A stretch of DNA of 64,000 bases from Coniochaeta sp. PMI_546 (taxonomy: Eukaryota > Ascomycota > Sordariomycetes > Coniochaetales > Coniochaetaceae): positions 248,001 through 312,000 of the forward strand of contig MU271147.1 of the NCBI GenBank assembly GCA_021432605.1, written 5' to 3'. The notes below the pieces were generated by a model. The model worked only from the letters and a program-made list of their open reading frames with translations. It was not told where the DNA came from and searched no databases. Shown here piece by piece: positions 33,559 to 45,809 of this stretch (position 1 is the first letter of the stretch; the number at the start of each line of letters is the position of its first letter). A program made the translations under genes and the position numbers.

Positions 33559-36500
33559 TCAATAAGCCCCCTGTCTAGCCTTCCACCCAGGCGCATCGAC
33601 AACCTCAACCTTCTTCCTGCCCGTGATGACCGGGTTGCCAGCCTTGAGCGTAAACCCAGGCACCCTGGCGCCACCGCCCTCGAGCGCCCAGACCGCAAGC
33701 CCGATCCAGTTCTCGCCTCTGTAGTCGAGTATCCCCTCGGGGACGGGGAACTCCTTCTGCGGACCCACGTTGCTGACATAACGGCCGAACTGAAATCCAT
33801 TCACGTAGAGCCAGGCTCTGTACACGCCGCCGCCGTCTGCGGCGGTGTTGTTGTCGAAGACGAAGGAGAGCGGGACATCCCATGTATCCGACGGGAGGGC
33901 GAGGTCGAGCTGCGCCGCGTAGAAGGCCACGCCGGGCTTGTCCAGGCCGGTGGTCGGACCTCCGCTGGAGGAGGAGAACTGCTTTAGTGGTGGGTTGGGC
34001 AGGTGATACCCCTGCCTTTCGACGAACAGCCCGCCTTCGTTTAGCGGACCGCGGGTCTTGTCCGCGTAGTCCTCGCCGCCGAGGTTGCCGGTCAGTTTCC
34101 AGGTGATGGGCGCGGAGCTGCCGGTGAGGTTGTAGTTGAGGATGCCCCGGGCGTTCTTCATCTGGTCGACGCCGACGACCCAGTTCTCGTCCAGGCCCAT
34201 GTTGTCGATCAGCACGGTGAGGACGTAGGGCTTGCCGGCGACGAGATTGGGCAGCGTGTAGGTCGCGTTGTTGGCGGCCGAGGCGTCGGTGCCGGTCCAG
34301 CTGCCGAGGAAGCTGTCGTTGAGCCAGACCGATGAGCCGAAGGCGCTGCCGCCCTGGGTGGAAAGGTAGATGGATTTCTCGGTGCCGGCGGCGGTGAAGT
34401 GGCCACGGTAGAGGAGGGCGCCGGTGTGGAAGCCGTAGTCGGATGCGAAGAGGGAAGTGGGTGTCAGGAAGGGCTGGACGAAGGTGTTGTTGGTCGTTTT
34501 GTGGTCGGCGGTAACCCACTTCGCGTCGTCGTAACCAGGCTTGATCTCGGGAAGAGAGTCGATGTACTTCCAGTCCAGCTTGTCGAGGCTAGGCACGGGC
34601 AGGATGGGCTTGATGTATGGAATTGCGCTCTGCCAGTTGCCCTGGGCGTTCTTGATGTACAGCCAAACCACGTCGTTTACCTTGAGGATCGAAACGCCCT
34701 TGGGCACGCCAATAATCTCAAGAGAAGAGGTGCCGTTGAAGTCGCCCCTCAGGCTGAGTGTAGGCCCCGAGATGGACGCCGACCTGATAAGGTATCCTCC
34801 ATTGACGATCACAGACGACGATGAGGATGTCTCGGGCACCCAATAGTGGTAGGCAGAGTTGCGGTCGAGGATGTAGACGTGAAGATTGCCAACCTGAAGG
34901 ATCCGTCTTTCGGTGGTCGTCTGCCAGTTCACAACGACGCTATTAGTCTTTGCTGCGACTTTCAGGCCGCTGTCAGCCTTGTAATTCTTGGCCGTCGTCT
35001 TGATGGCAAGCTCGTGCTGCTCATCTGGACCACCATAGAGCACAAGGACTGTCTTATCCTCAAACTTCTTCCAGGTGAATATCTCTGCTGTAGAGTATAG
35101 TAGAGTGTAGTCGCCAACGGGATAGTCCGCCACATGGATTTTCGAGTCTCGTCTGCCGAGTCTCAAAGAGCCACCAAGTTGGGGAATCGTGGTGTTGCCT
35201 GCAGACGTGGGGAGGTTGAGCGTATAAGCGGTCGAGTCGGTGGACTGGTAGTCGGTGTGTCGAACGACAAAGAACGATCCGTTGCCGCCAATGAGAGGAG
35301 TGATGCTCACGCTCGTGCTGGGGCTGTAGACACCGGTCACGCTCTTGCCGCCGGGAGTCGCTGTGAGATAGCCCGGAGATACCTTTAGGAACTGGGCTTC
35401 CAGCTTGAGCTCCGAGTACTTCTCCCGTGTGACGGTGCGGTCCTCTTTGATCGGTGCCGCGTAGTCGTACGAAGTATAGCCGCCCGGATGGCCAAGGTTT
35501 CCCCAATTGGTTCCGCCGAAGATCATATAGAGGCTGAAGATCGTGACTCCGGCGGCGTAGTTGTTCTTGTAAAAGACTCGCTCTTGTTCGTGATTGATGA
35601 GCTGAGCACAAGTTTCAAATGACCATCCACCCCAAGGATCGAAAGATCCCGCCTGGAACTCGGGGATGGTATATGGCGTCGATGGGCTCTGGTTCTCGTG
35701 AGTCAAGTACCAGTTCGTTGGAAGGGCACCGGCTGGCCAGGTATTAGGGTTGGCACAGTCAAATCCCAGCGGGTAGCCATCCATTCCGTAGATATCAACC
35801 TGGCCCTTTCCCGTGCCGGGAGCATTGTGGCCTCCAGGGAACGCATCATTGCTGACGAAGGGTACGACAATCCCGGCCTTGCGGGCCTGGTCCTCGACAT
35901 ACTGCATATAATCAGCGTTGGGGAACTCGACGCCAACAGCACCACTGTACTCATTCTCCGGCTGATACAAGATGACGGGTCCGCCGTTGGTGATTTGATG
36001 CTTCGCGATGATCTTGCCGATATTGGCAACGTAGCTACCGACAGTTAGCAGATTCGCAGACAGACCGTGAGTCGTATGATAGACAGCGTGAAACACGTAC
36101 TTGTCCGTGGCTGCGAGGTAATCGGCATCATCGGTCCTGAGATGACCCTTGACTCGTTGAAGCCAACCAGGAAAGCCACCTCCTGAGGCTTCGGCATCTG
36201 TGTTGTCGTACGATCAGCTGTGTTCCATACGAGAATGTGTCAGGGTTAGGATTACTGATGTATGGACCAGGCCTCGCAATAACATAGAGGCCAACCTCTT
36301 TCGCCGCTGTCAGGAAAGCGTCATAGTCGAATACCCCCTGGGCCCTGAACTCGCCAGGCTTTCCCTCAAGCTGTGCCCAATCGATATAGATGGAGACAGC
36401 GTTCAGACCGAGGGCCTTGACCTTCTCAAGCACATCTGTCCAGAGCGAGGGAACAGGCAGTCGAAAAGGGTGGAATTCTCCACTGAATATCATGACTCTC

Positions 36501-36670
36501 TGTCCATTGATGAAAAGAGAATGCTCATCCCAGGTCACAATGTCCTGAAGCAACGCTCTTGGTTCTGAGCCGGCGTTGAATAGCGCATTGGGTCGTCCCC
36601 TTAGAGCAGAGGCATCGCAGCCCTGGCTGGCGGTCAGCAAAGCAATGGCAATAGCTGAGAGGAGCTTCAT
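33559..36670 (-). CDS. lacA: Secreted GH35 beta-galactosidase
   Basis: Hydrolyses terminal beta-galactosyl residues, outside the cell. Exons are complement(36256-36670), complement(36101-36197) and complement(33559-36034); introns are 58 and 66 nt and each splits an Asn codon ([12 protein letters not shown] and ATD-N-YVANIG). The product is 995 residues, close to Aspergillus LacA. A signal peptide covers about 1-20 ([17 protein letters not shown]). The catalytic acid/base is Glu 199 in ENEYSG; the nucleophile is Glu 296 in [14 protein letters not shown]. The C-terminal beta-rich domains, including the [13 protein letters not shown]-like jelly-roll strand, are complete. There are many N-x-S/T sequons. 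All features support an active enzyme. Confidence 0.95.
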
Positions 36671-37623
36671 CGTGGAACTGGGAGATGCCCAATATTACCA
36701 GTTACCAGGTTCCGTAGAGGCAATTTATGAAACAAAATATTGCCTTTATAACTGAACACTCACCCGGAGCAGCTCATCTACGATACTATCTCCTCCCCCT
36801 CCGCAATACCACAGTAGCACTGAGACAAGGGCAAGCAACTTGAAAAAAAGCGAGCGGCCATTGTCACTGGAGCGCGAGAAGGAGAAGATCGGGGAGGGTT
36901 CAGAAAACCCCATGACGATGGCGATCGCGGCATGACGCGCCGAGGGGCCGCACGATATGGTTCGTGGGAATTTGATGCGACTACGGTCTGCTCAACAGCA
37001 ATGAGGAGGTGAGGACTGCTGCAATGTCACCTTGAAGAACCGTTGGTCTGCAACCTCGATCCGAAGCGGGAGGCGTTTAGCTTATACTCCTAGAAACAAG
37101 CCGGCAACGAAACGACGAGGATGCAGAACCCGGTTGCTCAAACCATTAGTTAGGTCTAGCACTCGTACCAGACACCACGGAATGATGGGATTCTAGCGGC
37201 CATTTCAGGCTTGCATGTGTTCCTCGGTTCAAGACAAGGTTCTTGACAATGCTAGCCGCAGGTGGTTGGTTATTTGACCCGTCGGCAAATTCGGTGATTG
37301 AGATCGCGAAGATGTGACGTTGAGAACTCCATGTTTTCCGGGGCGGGCTCTGGTGGGGCATCCCCGCAGCGATCTCAACTTATCAAGGCTTCGCGTCTCC
37401 ACCCTCCTCCTTTTTTCAATTGAACATATTTCCCTTGGTCTTCCTCTATGTCTCAGTCTAGATATTAGTTTTGCCCTTCCTTCTTAGACCTTGTATACAA
37501 TACAGTAAGACGCGTGTTGACTCTGCTCATACCTCTCCCCACCCCATCAACTTTTTTCTTTATGCACAGAGATATGTGCGTCAGCATCGGAAGGCTAGTG
37601 ATATTACAACACCATGCACAATA
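36671..37623. other. lacA promoter region and 3' flank of the kinase-like gene
   Basis: Non-coding on both strands. On the minus strand it holds a TATA-like box (36744-36750). CreA-like SYGGRG matches occur near 36799 and in a cluster at about 37338-37366, and one XlnR-like GGCTAR match at about 37252-37257. The short regulator motifs are expected often by chance and are only suggestive of carbon-source control of lacA. Confidence 0.45.
36744..36750 (-). promoter_or_regulatory. TATA-like box of lacA
   Basis: TATAAAG on the minus strand lies 74-80 bases before the lacA ATG, a usual distance for fungal TATA promoters. Assigned by motif and position. Confidence 0.5.
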
Positions 37624-38721
37624 TCATGGCACATATACCGACCTTGTCTCGCGGGCAAGAGCCTGCACAAGCTGCTCCGTATTTGTGAAATGCCCCTGCC
37701 AACAGTCTTGGATAACAGTCCCACAGCACACTTGACTGGTCGTTGGAAAGTCTTGTTTCACAAATCGACGCTCGACCTCCTCGTCGTCCAAGTCACTGTA
37801 GGGCTCCTCGCCAGCTAGGATGAAATACATGACTGAGCCAAGGGCGAATATATCGTCCACCTGAGTAGGCACATAATCTCTACTCCAGGACCGCGACTGG
37901 TATCTCGGGCCTGGAGCACATGTAGAACATCTCCCTCCCGGAAGCGAACTTCCGGCGAAATCACAGATTTGCAGGTCCAGGTGCTCGTCCAGCAGAAAAT
38001 TGCGCGGTGCGACGTCATTGTGTGTGACTCCGGCGGCGTGGACAACCGCCAGCGCCTTAGCTGCATGCAACACCCACTTCAGTCGGGTCTCAAGGCTGAC
38101 CCTCTCGTCGTAGCGTGGCTCTCGAATATAGCTCTCGAGGTCTCCGTTGAGGCAGTGTTTCAGTCTCAGGGTGCAAGCCTTTGGATCCCAGGCAATCAAC
38201 TCTGGTATAAATGGGCTAGCGCCGACTAGGCGATAAACCGAGGCTTCACGCTCCATACTCTGGCGGTTTCCTTCCTCTTCCTCGGGAGAATAGGGATCCG
38301 GCTTCGGCGTTTTGACGACATGGTCCGACGGCGATAGTTCGACAATGGCCGTCCTTCCCACCCTGATGAGGTCGCCCTTGGTGACGTAGAATATGTCGCC
38401 GTCTTCTGCCTGTGGAGGGCGTTTGAAGACGCGCTCCGGCCAATGTGGATGTCTTTTCCGTTCCCACGAGCCTGGAATGGGTCTGTATCGCCTATGACGA
38501 GGAGGATCGGGCGCGGAGGTCTAGAATTACAATGTTAGTAGTATGATACGGCTATTTTTTGGTCGAATCATCTTCACCTTTGGGGAATCATTCTGCTCTA
38601 CAGCGGCAGAGCCACGAAGTAGCAGGCGGAAGAAGAATCGAGGAGCAGAAAGGATATTGGCAAAGAACTGCCAGAGGGAGAACCAGGTTCGTTGAGAAAC
38701 GTGCTCAGCGATTGAGAACAT
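37624..38721 (-). CDS. Protein kinase-like protein with hydrophobic N-terminus, 346 aa
   Basis: Exons are complement(38578-38721) and complement(37624-38520), joined in phase 0 across a 57-nt intron (GTGAAG donor, CTACTAAC branch, TTCTAG acceptor). The 48-residue first exon has an amphipathic or membrane-like stretch (WFSLWQFFANILSAPRFFFRLLL). After a Pro/Arg-rich linker comes a kinase fold. Possible VAIK-type Lys is 118 in VVKTPK, the catalytic loop is HNDVAPRN at 215-222, and DFAG at 235 stands in place of DFG. A VDDIFALGSVMYFI helix follows. Such orphan kinase-like proteins are common in filamentous fungi. Catalytic Asp and Asn are present, so activity is possible; the substrate is unknown. 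It is divergent from the APH-type gene. Confidence 0.82.
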
Positions 38722-39238
38722 GCTGTGACGGTAACTTGTCGCCGTGACGTCTGTTGGGCTTGTAACAGTGGAAGCGTCGATAGTGTGCGGGCTTGTCTCT
38801 ACTAATCTAGACAAGAGGTTGCACTTGACATTTAATTTGATCAACTGTGCGTACGACAACAGAGTGTTTGCTAGGCTTTCCGATTCGCTCCTCCATGTAG
38901 AGAAAGTATGTTGATATACACAGCTCCACTCCCGTCAATGCCTGGCTGTTGAGAAGATACCGGATAGGGCGCCCGGTCTGCGGGGGCGACTGCTGTTGTG
39001 GGGACGGTACACGGGCCGTCCACTAGCCCGACCCACTGAACGCTTAACTCAACATTCTCTTACCGAAATAGTAACTTGACCCTGGGAAACTAATTTGACC
39101 GTACACTAATTTAAAGGTTGGGAACCCCAAGGTTGACGGCGCCCCTCGCCAGGTCGTGGACTCTTTCTTGGTCAGGCGAACCCATGCGCCCTCGATGATG
39201 CTATCATATCTGATGAGAACTTTTCATGCACAGCTGAG
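38722..39238. promoter_or_regulatory. Divergent promoter of kinase-like and APH-type genes (517 bp)
   Basis: This is the interval between opposing start codons at 38721 (minus) and 39239 (plus). Nothing else is recognised in it. An in-frame extension of the minus-strand ORF toward 38859 lacks any ATG, so the start at 38721 was kept. Confidence 0.5.
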
Positions 39239-40831
39239 ATGCCGAACAGCTCCGGCGGGCTGCAACAATTGAGAGATCGCGTCGCCCAATTTCGAGTCCA
39301 CCACGAACGCGATAAGTTCATTGCCTCGATCGACGAAGACCTCGTCTGCCAGCTAGCGTCCTCGTATCGCAATGGCGACACCTGCCACCATTTCCAGAAA
39401 CCAGTCCGGGGTAGCTATAACATCTGCTACTTTGTAGCGTTTGACGACAAGGAGTCGTGGGTTGTTCGTGTGCCTCTGGAGCCATGCCTGGCCTTTGGGG
39501 GCAGATACAAGCTCGAGAGCGAGATTGCCACAATGCAGTATGCCCCTCTACCATAATAATAGACTATGGCATAGATACTGACGGGGGATTTGGCACAGAT
39601 TAGTGGCCGAGAAAACAACTATTCCTGTCCCTAAAATTATAGCATACGCGCTATCCGAGAACCGCGAGCCGCTGTCAACTTTCATCATCCTCGAATATAT
39701 TGACGGCCAAAAGCTCTCCTTTCCCCGGCTCAGTCTTTGTCCGACGAGCAACGTCGCCACCTATACACTTCGCTTGCAGATATTTACATCCAGTTGAGAC
39801 GACTTGAGTTCCCTTCGATCGGCTGCCTGGTCCGACAACAACAACAACAACAACAACAACACTACGAGGTTTGCAGGAAAACCACGAGTATAGATATCAA
39901 CATGCAGCAGTTGGAAGGACTCAGGCCCGCCGACATTCAAACCGCCTACTACAAGAGCAACAACTGTCTGACTTCTGCGAACGAATACGTGGCGATGCTG
40001 CTAGACATTCTGGACAATACATTCGCGGAAGGTCGAAGCAGTATCCTTGATCAGGACGAAGGTGAAGAGGCATTATACCATCTCCACATCTTCCGTCGGT
40101 ATGCGGAGCAATGGGTAGATTCCAACCTTGACAGCGGGCCATTCGTCCTAGTCTACGGCGACTTGGGACCACAGAACCTGATTGTGAATGAGGATCTGGA
40201 CATAATCGGGGTCCTGGACTGGGAATGGAGCCGCGTGGTTCCTCTTCAGTTCTTCAGTCCTCCCTTGTGGCTTGGTAACCCCGACACGACCAAGCTGGCT
40301 TACAGCTTCCTATATAAGGAATATTTAAAGCGCTTCGACCAGTTCCAAAGTATCCTCAAGACCCGAGAACGTCAGAGGTACGGGAACGAGACCCTGTTCG
40401 ACGAGTGGACAAGGGCAAAAGTAGACAGCGGGTTCCTGGTCGCCAACGCGTTGGAGAACTGGACAGACGTCGACTGGTTTGCTTTCCGATTTATCAATTG
40501 GAAATGTTACGGAGGCAAGACTGACCTGAGCAACCGTGTGGCTGCCTTTATCGCGGAAGATCCAAGACGCAAGGAGCTGATTGCGAGGAAGGTACGAGAA
40601 GGCATTGAATACAAAGCCGAAGTCAGGCGGCTCAAAGACATAGAGCACAACCTCCAGCAGAGTGTCTTGGAACGACTTTGGTTCTATTTACCATACAGAG
40701 ATGCGGTTTATTCGAGCATCTCGATGTCATCAGCAGCAATTCTTGGACTTGTAGCGATTACAGTTGTTGGGACGTCTTGGGCCCTCCGAAACCGTGCCAT
40801 CCGGATCCCCTATCCGCGCTGGCTTGCCTGA
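39239..40831 (+). CDS. Aminoglycoside phosphotransferase (APH)-type protein, one frameshift
   Basis: Kinase-fold protein of the fungal APH family. Exons are 39239-39537 and 39599-40831 (61-nt intron; the join restores ATMQLVAEKTTIPVPKIIAY). Motifs are the N-lobe AFDDKESWVVRVP, hinge-like FIILEYIDGQKLSF, catalytic YGDLGPQNLIV (Tyr replacing the common His before Gly-Asp) and VLDWEWSRVVPLQFFSPPLWL. The C-terminus has a hydrophobic segment (AAILGLVAITVVGTSWAL) that could anchor it in a membrane. The frame must change once, in or just before CAGTCTTTGTCC (about 39731-39740): codons before follow frame 3, those after follow frame 2, as if one base were missing. Otherwise the frame is clean, to about 510 residues. 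It is either a recent pseudogene or a sequence error; substrate unknown. Confidence 0.72.
39836..39862 (+). repeat. (CAA)n repeat encoding poly-Gln in the APH-type gene
   Basis: About nine CAA/ACA units in the coding sequence give eight consecutive Gln, inserted after the helix IYIQLRRLEFPSIG of the kinase fold. Probably a surface loop of variable length. Confidence 0.85.
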
Positions 40832-43290
40832 CCGTACCCAGGCGTCACTCCATTAGCTTCTCGAGGTCTTCCAACTCTTTTTTCGAAGACGCGCCATGGC
40901 GACTTTGTACGCTTTGATTATCTCGTGGTAGTCGAGCACGGACGCATCTTTTCCCCGATGAGCCTTAGCAGTGTCCGATGATGCGGAGATGGCTCTTGTG
41001 CCGGCGGACTGGAGAATGAAGCAGAGTAACCACGATGATAAGCTTGCCAAATCAGACCGAGATTAACGTGGTCGGAAATAAAGGTAAGCACCACCGAGTT
41101 TGTCTGCGCGTTCCCTTCATTCTGTAATATCTCACACGACATGAGCCCTCTTTCATTTCATTTTCTTAGCCTCGTACACAGTTTGTCTGAGGTAAGCACC
41201 TAGTAGTCAAACCGAAGTCGGCGTAACCTGTAAGGTAGTACTGTCTTTACATGTGGTATCGGTTGTAGATGTCGAGACAGTCCTCAGTTATTACGGTATG
41301 ACTGGTCGGGGATAGAGCGTTTCCTTACCTAGGTAGGTATCTAGTCAGCATTAGATACAATTAGTAGGGGAATCTTAATCAATCATAAAAGCCACCTGGT
41401 ATACTGAATACACTTGCTTGCCAGATAGAAACCTTCAATGTGTCCGTAGGACTATCGAGATTGGTCAACACCGATGCGGCTGATGTCCGATCGAAATTTT
41501 CTAGGCTATGCTTCCTTCACAAGCGGCCACCCTCATAGACTTGTCGATCTACCATTCACGCGCGTACTCAACTTGACGGATCCTGTTATGTATAGTGCAG
41601 GCCACAAGTCTTTTCGGTGTGTTCGATTCACTCTCTACTCCCCTGTGTTCATGCACGGAAGGGTCGCGGGTCACCCTGATTTGTTTTTGGAGACCCTGAG
41701 CGTGTTCAGTCTGCCCTGCTGATTAGGAAATATGGCGATGGAAGCAAGAGAGACGGCCTCTTCAACTAACTAGCTTGAGAAGTCAGAACTAAATGCCATA
41801 AACGGCCAGTTTGGAACAAATGCAGCAAATGTTGCCTGTCATGAAGGTCTACTGTAAACCTGCAGACATTGTCGTTGTCATCAGTCTTCACTTGTTCATC
41901 GATGCTTCCCAAACCATCTTGAAGTTGTGTTATGGCTGCCCCGTTCTTGAAATTTAGCTGTTTCACTCAGAAACAAAATATATCATACGTCAATCGCTGT
42001 CCGACAATGTTTGGTCGGGGTAACGAACCGTGTAGCGGAGCAGAGTAGGTTGCCTCGAGCTGATGCATAAGCGTCTCTGCTTCGGGGATCCACCCAACCG
42101 CGAAAGGGCCGAATCCGTTGAGCTTCCAGAGGATCTGGAGAAGATACCCACCGTGTCGCAGCTCGCTCCTATGCCCGAACTACCGGGTCCGAAGGTTGGC
42201 CGGTAGGGTTCTGACCGAGCCCATTTTGGAAGGTTACACTAGACTCCATCCCCTCCAATGCGGGTAGCTTGGTCAAACACGGTGTCGTTACCGTATGACT
42301 GTGGAAGCAGCTCTGACTTTGGGTCGTACCAGCTTGTTGCGATCCTTTCATGATACTTCCTGTGTAAGCGTCCCAGGGGCAAGTTGGCAGTGCTGGGATG
42401 AGACATCTCCATCGATCAAGCTCAGCTGCACCCACGAGAGAAGACAAAGGAGAGCATGGCGAGCGGATTAAAAGCTCTTGGGCTCCCTGGAAATCTTCAA
42501 CCTCGATTGAAGTCGAGTCTTCTCTCAATCTTGATCATCATCGCTGACCTCCTCGACAGTCTGACCTTGCAGTAATTAATTTATGGTCAGGTCAAATTGC
42601 ATCCTTAGGTACGGCGGGGGCTTGATTCAGGCAATCCTGGCCGTGAGCAGCTGCAGGAGACCGATGTTGCCTTCTGCTGGAGTTCAGCATGCGCTGCAGC
42701 TTGATCCGAACATACTTGGGACGGACGAAATGAGGCGCATCCGCGACACCAGATGACTTGGTCGTAGAACGCAGCACGGCACGCGCGATCTCGTACACCT
42801 TGACCGCGATAGCAAACCATGTGCTCTCCGTGTCGCCTCAGCTCTACCCACGGGGCAACTGAGTCTAAGAGGTTATGACATAATAGAAATGTAGCCAGAA
42901 ACGACGCCTGATATTACTACATTCTGAAACAAAGAGTGTTATACGGAGAACTAGGAGGAGCGCGGCAGTTCTGAGTCGACGATATTTAGCCACGCCCAGT
43001 ATTATACAATAGCTGCCAATGTAACAAGAATTGAGGTCTACATCACACAAAATGTTCAGGTGGCTTTTCTCGAGATAGAATCGCTGATTACACATTCCAT
43101 ATGTTGAGGTTGCGATATTGACAGAAAGGAAAATCTATGCCGGTCTAATTTTCATAACTGTGATCTATCAGAAGCAAAACATTCTAGGCTGTAGTTGAAA
43201 CATCATCTCACGACATTGACGAACCCTCAACATGTTTCTTGGAATGAACTCTCACAGCTCAATAGCACGCAAATCCAATCTCGCTCTCCA
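40832..43290. other. Gene-poor intergenic region
   Basis: About 2.5 kb between the APH-type gene and the 3' end of the 7TM gene. It holds only short, overlapping frames without family resemblance; moderately A/T-richer than the coding parts. No RNA gene or repeat was recognised. Confidence 0.5.
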
Positions 43291-44502
43291 TCATGACTCG
43301 GGCCTCTCCCGTGAGACAACATCCCACCCCTTCTTAACAACAATCGACCCCGTCTTCTTGCCGCCCGGCGGCGTGTGTTCCCGACCAGCCTCGGCCTCGT
43401 ACCTCAACGACTCGCTCCCCAGCGGCTGAAGCTGGACTTCGGACGAGTCGTCGTTGAGCTCCTTGAACGGCCGGCTGGCGCTCCCGGACTGGCCCTTGCT
43501 CCGGATTGTGCGTCGGGCGTACGAGCTGTCCGTGCCGGTCGAGACGGTGTTCCCCTTGATCAGCGGCCGGAGGAAGGGCACGCAGGCGAGCGAGAGCGCG
43601 ACGGCGGGCTCGATCCCTGTGAAGATGGTGGCCAGGACGCCGGTGTAGGTCATGTCCTCGAAGTAGAGGTTCGGAAGCGTCACTTGGCGGTAGATGGTGA
43701 CGGCGCAGGTCCTATATCATGAATGAGAAGATATCGAATAGTGCGGAGAAGGAATTTGGGTTACGTCCGGGGAAGAAGAGCAGATCGGGGCAGTATAGGC
43801 AGCGACAACTTACATCCACCCGACGCTGAACAAGCCCATGACGACTAGCTTCTTGAACGTCTTCATCTGCAGCCGGTATAGAAACGGCACCGGCAGCAGA
43901 AGAATCACGGCCTCGGCCACGACGTTGATGGCGCCAAGCCACATATAGAAGAGGCGGTTGTCACCGCAGGTTCCCGGCAGCGTCTTGTCCCAGTTCAGGG
44001 CGAACGGGCGGCACAGGAGCAGAGCCCCGAGAATGCCTCCCGTATTCCACAGTATGATGAAGAGCCCAACCGCACGGCACGCGATGATCATCTCGCGTAT
44101 GGGGATGACGGTCGTATACATCAGCAGCACGGACAGCTTGCTGAAGCAGACGGTGAAGTTCCACAGGATGGGGAAGGCCAGGATGCCCTTCAGGAAGAGC
44201 ACCAGCGTGTCCATGCCGAAGCGCTGGATGATGTCGAGGACGTGGAAGCCGAACCCGCCGTGCAGCACCATGATGTACATGTCGATGTGCAGGCCGATGG
44301 TGAAGACGAGGGCGGCGAAGATGCACAGGTCGCTGGCGTCGAGTGGTCGCTGGACTATACGGCGGGCCCAGAAGCGGAGGCCTACGAGGACCGTGGGGAT
44401 GGCAATGGACAGGGCCGAGGTGACGATGATGCCGACTTGTTTTCCATTTTCAATTGGGATGCTCGTCTCGAGAGGCCGGGGAGTGGCTTCTGTCGAGCTC
44501 AT
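43291..44502 (-). CDS. Fungal rhodopsin-like seven-transmembrane protein, 369 aa
   Basis: Integral membrane protein of the fungal rhodopsin-domain type (the SAT4/PTH11-like group, here without a CFEM domain). Exons are complement(43814-44502) and complement(43291-43711), joined through an ATG codon split by a 102-nt intron (GTAAGT donor). Seven hydrophobic helices are seen, starting at about residue 22: VGIIVTSALSIAIPTVLVGL; DLCIFAALVFTIGL; FLKGILAFPILWNFTVCFSKL; AVGLFIILWNTGGILGALLLC; YMWLGAINVVAEAVILLLPV; KLVVMGLFSVGWMTCAV across the splice; and ATIFTGIEPAVALSLACVPF. The acidic CGDN loop and IEP motif are typical of the group. The cytosolic tail of about 80 residues is polar and basic. It is divergent from the SDR gene 1.3 kb away. 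The ligand is unknown. Confidence 0.87.
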
Positions 44503-45809
44503 TCTCAGTGCTGTCTTGTTTTATGACCTAGCTCGTTCCTTGGAGATGACTGACAGACAAGGTAAAAAAAGAGAGACACGGAACTGCAGCGACGCCTTGA
44601 AGACCAGGAGAAGAGGTTGGAGGTTGTGAAGAGACTCTTGAGGAGGCACTTGGACGTGGAATTGTGTTGACATCAAATATCAGTAACCGCTCTTCTCTCC
44701 TTGTGGTGCAGGAACACACTCCCTTCAGCAGGGTCGCAACGATCAACACAGTGCATCGCCATCACCAGGGGCGTTTCTCTCCTCCATGCCATCTTGCTTA
44801 TTTCTGTCTCATGAGATGGACATCCTTTCAAACGTTCGCCGGCCCGCCCAGCTGGTGCGCCCATAATCTGCAGAGACCCCAGGCCTACCAGGGTGGTGGT
44901 CAGTCCCAACCAGGTTGATACTTGTGAAGGCGATGCCTGGCACGGCAAATGGCACAATTGGAATCTTTTACCGGGAAACGGTTCATTTGAAACTCTAGGC
45001 CAAGCCCCAATCACACGCACACCACGCTTCATTGAGACTGTTCAACAGCTGCGATGCCACACGGTGCAGAGAAAACGAGCCGGCTTCCCGGGACCCTGCC
45101 ACGGAACTGCAGTCCCTGTGCCGCGGCCAATAGTAGCAAAATATCCAAATTCTGTCACTTTTCGTGCACCTTGCAACAATGGGATTGCCATTACAGAATA
45201 TCTTTCGGGTTACAGCGTGGGGGTTGTTATAATGACAATCATCGAGGTTCTCAGGGGCAATCGAGGCACTTGGGGAAATGCTACACGACCGCCTTTGAGG
45301 GGAAGTGCATTTGTGGTTACATTGTCTTTCCTGGCACAAGCAAGCCAAGAACAATTCATGCCGCCATTCATGCGGTCTTGATAAAAGTCCAGGGTTCGCA
45401 ATGGCAGCAATATACCGGTAGCCTGTGATTAGAGTCTAGACCGTTGCAGGCATTGGGGAACAAGCAATTCGGAGAACTCCTCCCCCACGATAGCACCAGG
45501 GTGGTCTCGACTGAGGTTTACAAAAAGAAAAAGAAAGTGGACGCTAATGCTTTGGAACATAGGTACTGACAGAACTTATCACAACGAATAGAAAGCGACT
45601 AGACCTTCGATCAGACCCGGACCACTCTCAAACCGGAGGATATTTTGACTGTGCATACCCTATATCCCTGGTAATAGCACAACCGTGCAAGTGGTAAAGA
45701 CACTGTCGATCCTAACCTTACCAGTCCAAGGATTTCTGCAACTAGGTTTCCCGCCGTGTTTGGGCATCTTCTCCTTGTTTCGACAAGTAGCTTCCGTAAC
45801 TTCGCGAGT
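44503..45809. other. Intergenic region between the 7TM and SDR genes
   Basis: Divergent promoter interval of 1.3 kb. Short frames, including a 162-codon one at 44893-45381, show no family motifs and no codon bias. No gene is supported. Confidence 0.5.

Noticed and set aside
33605-34519. 304-codon second frame within lacA
   Set aside because: Arg/His/Gln-rich out-of-frame reading of the GH35 coding sequence; not a separate gene.
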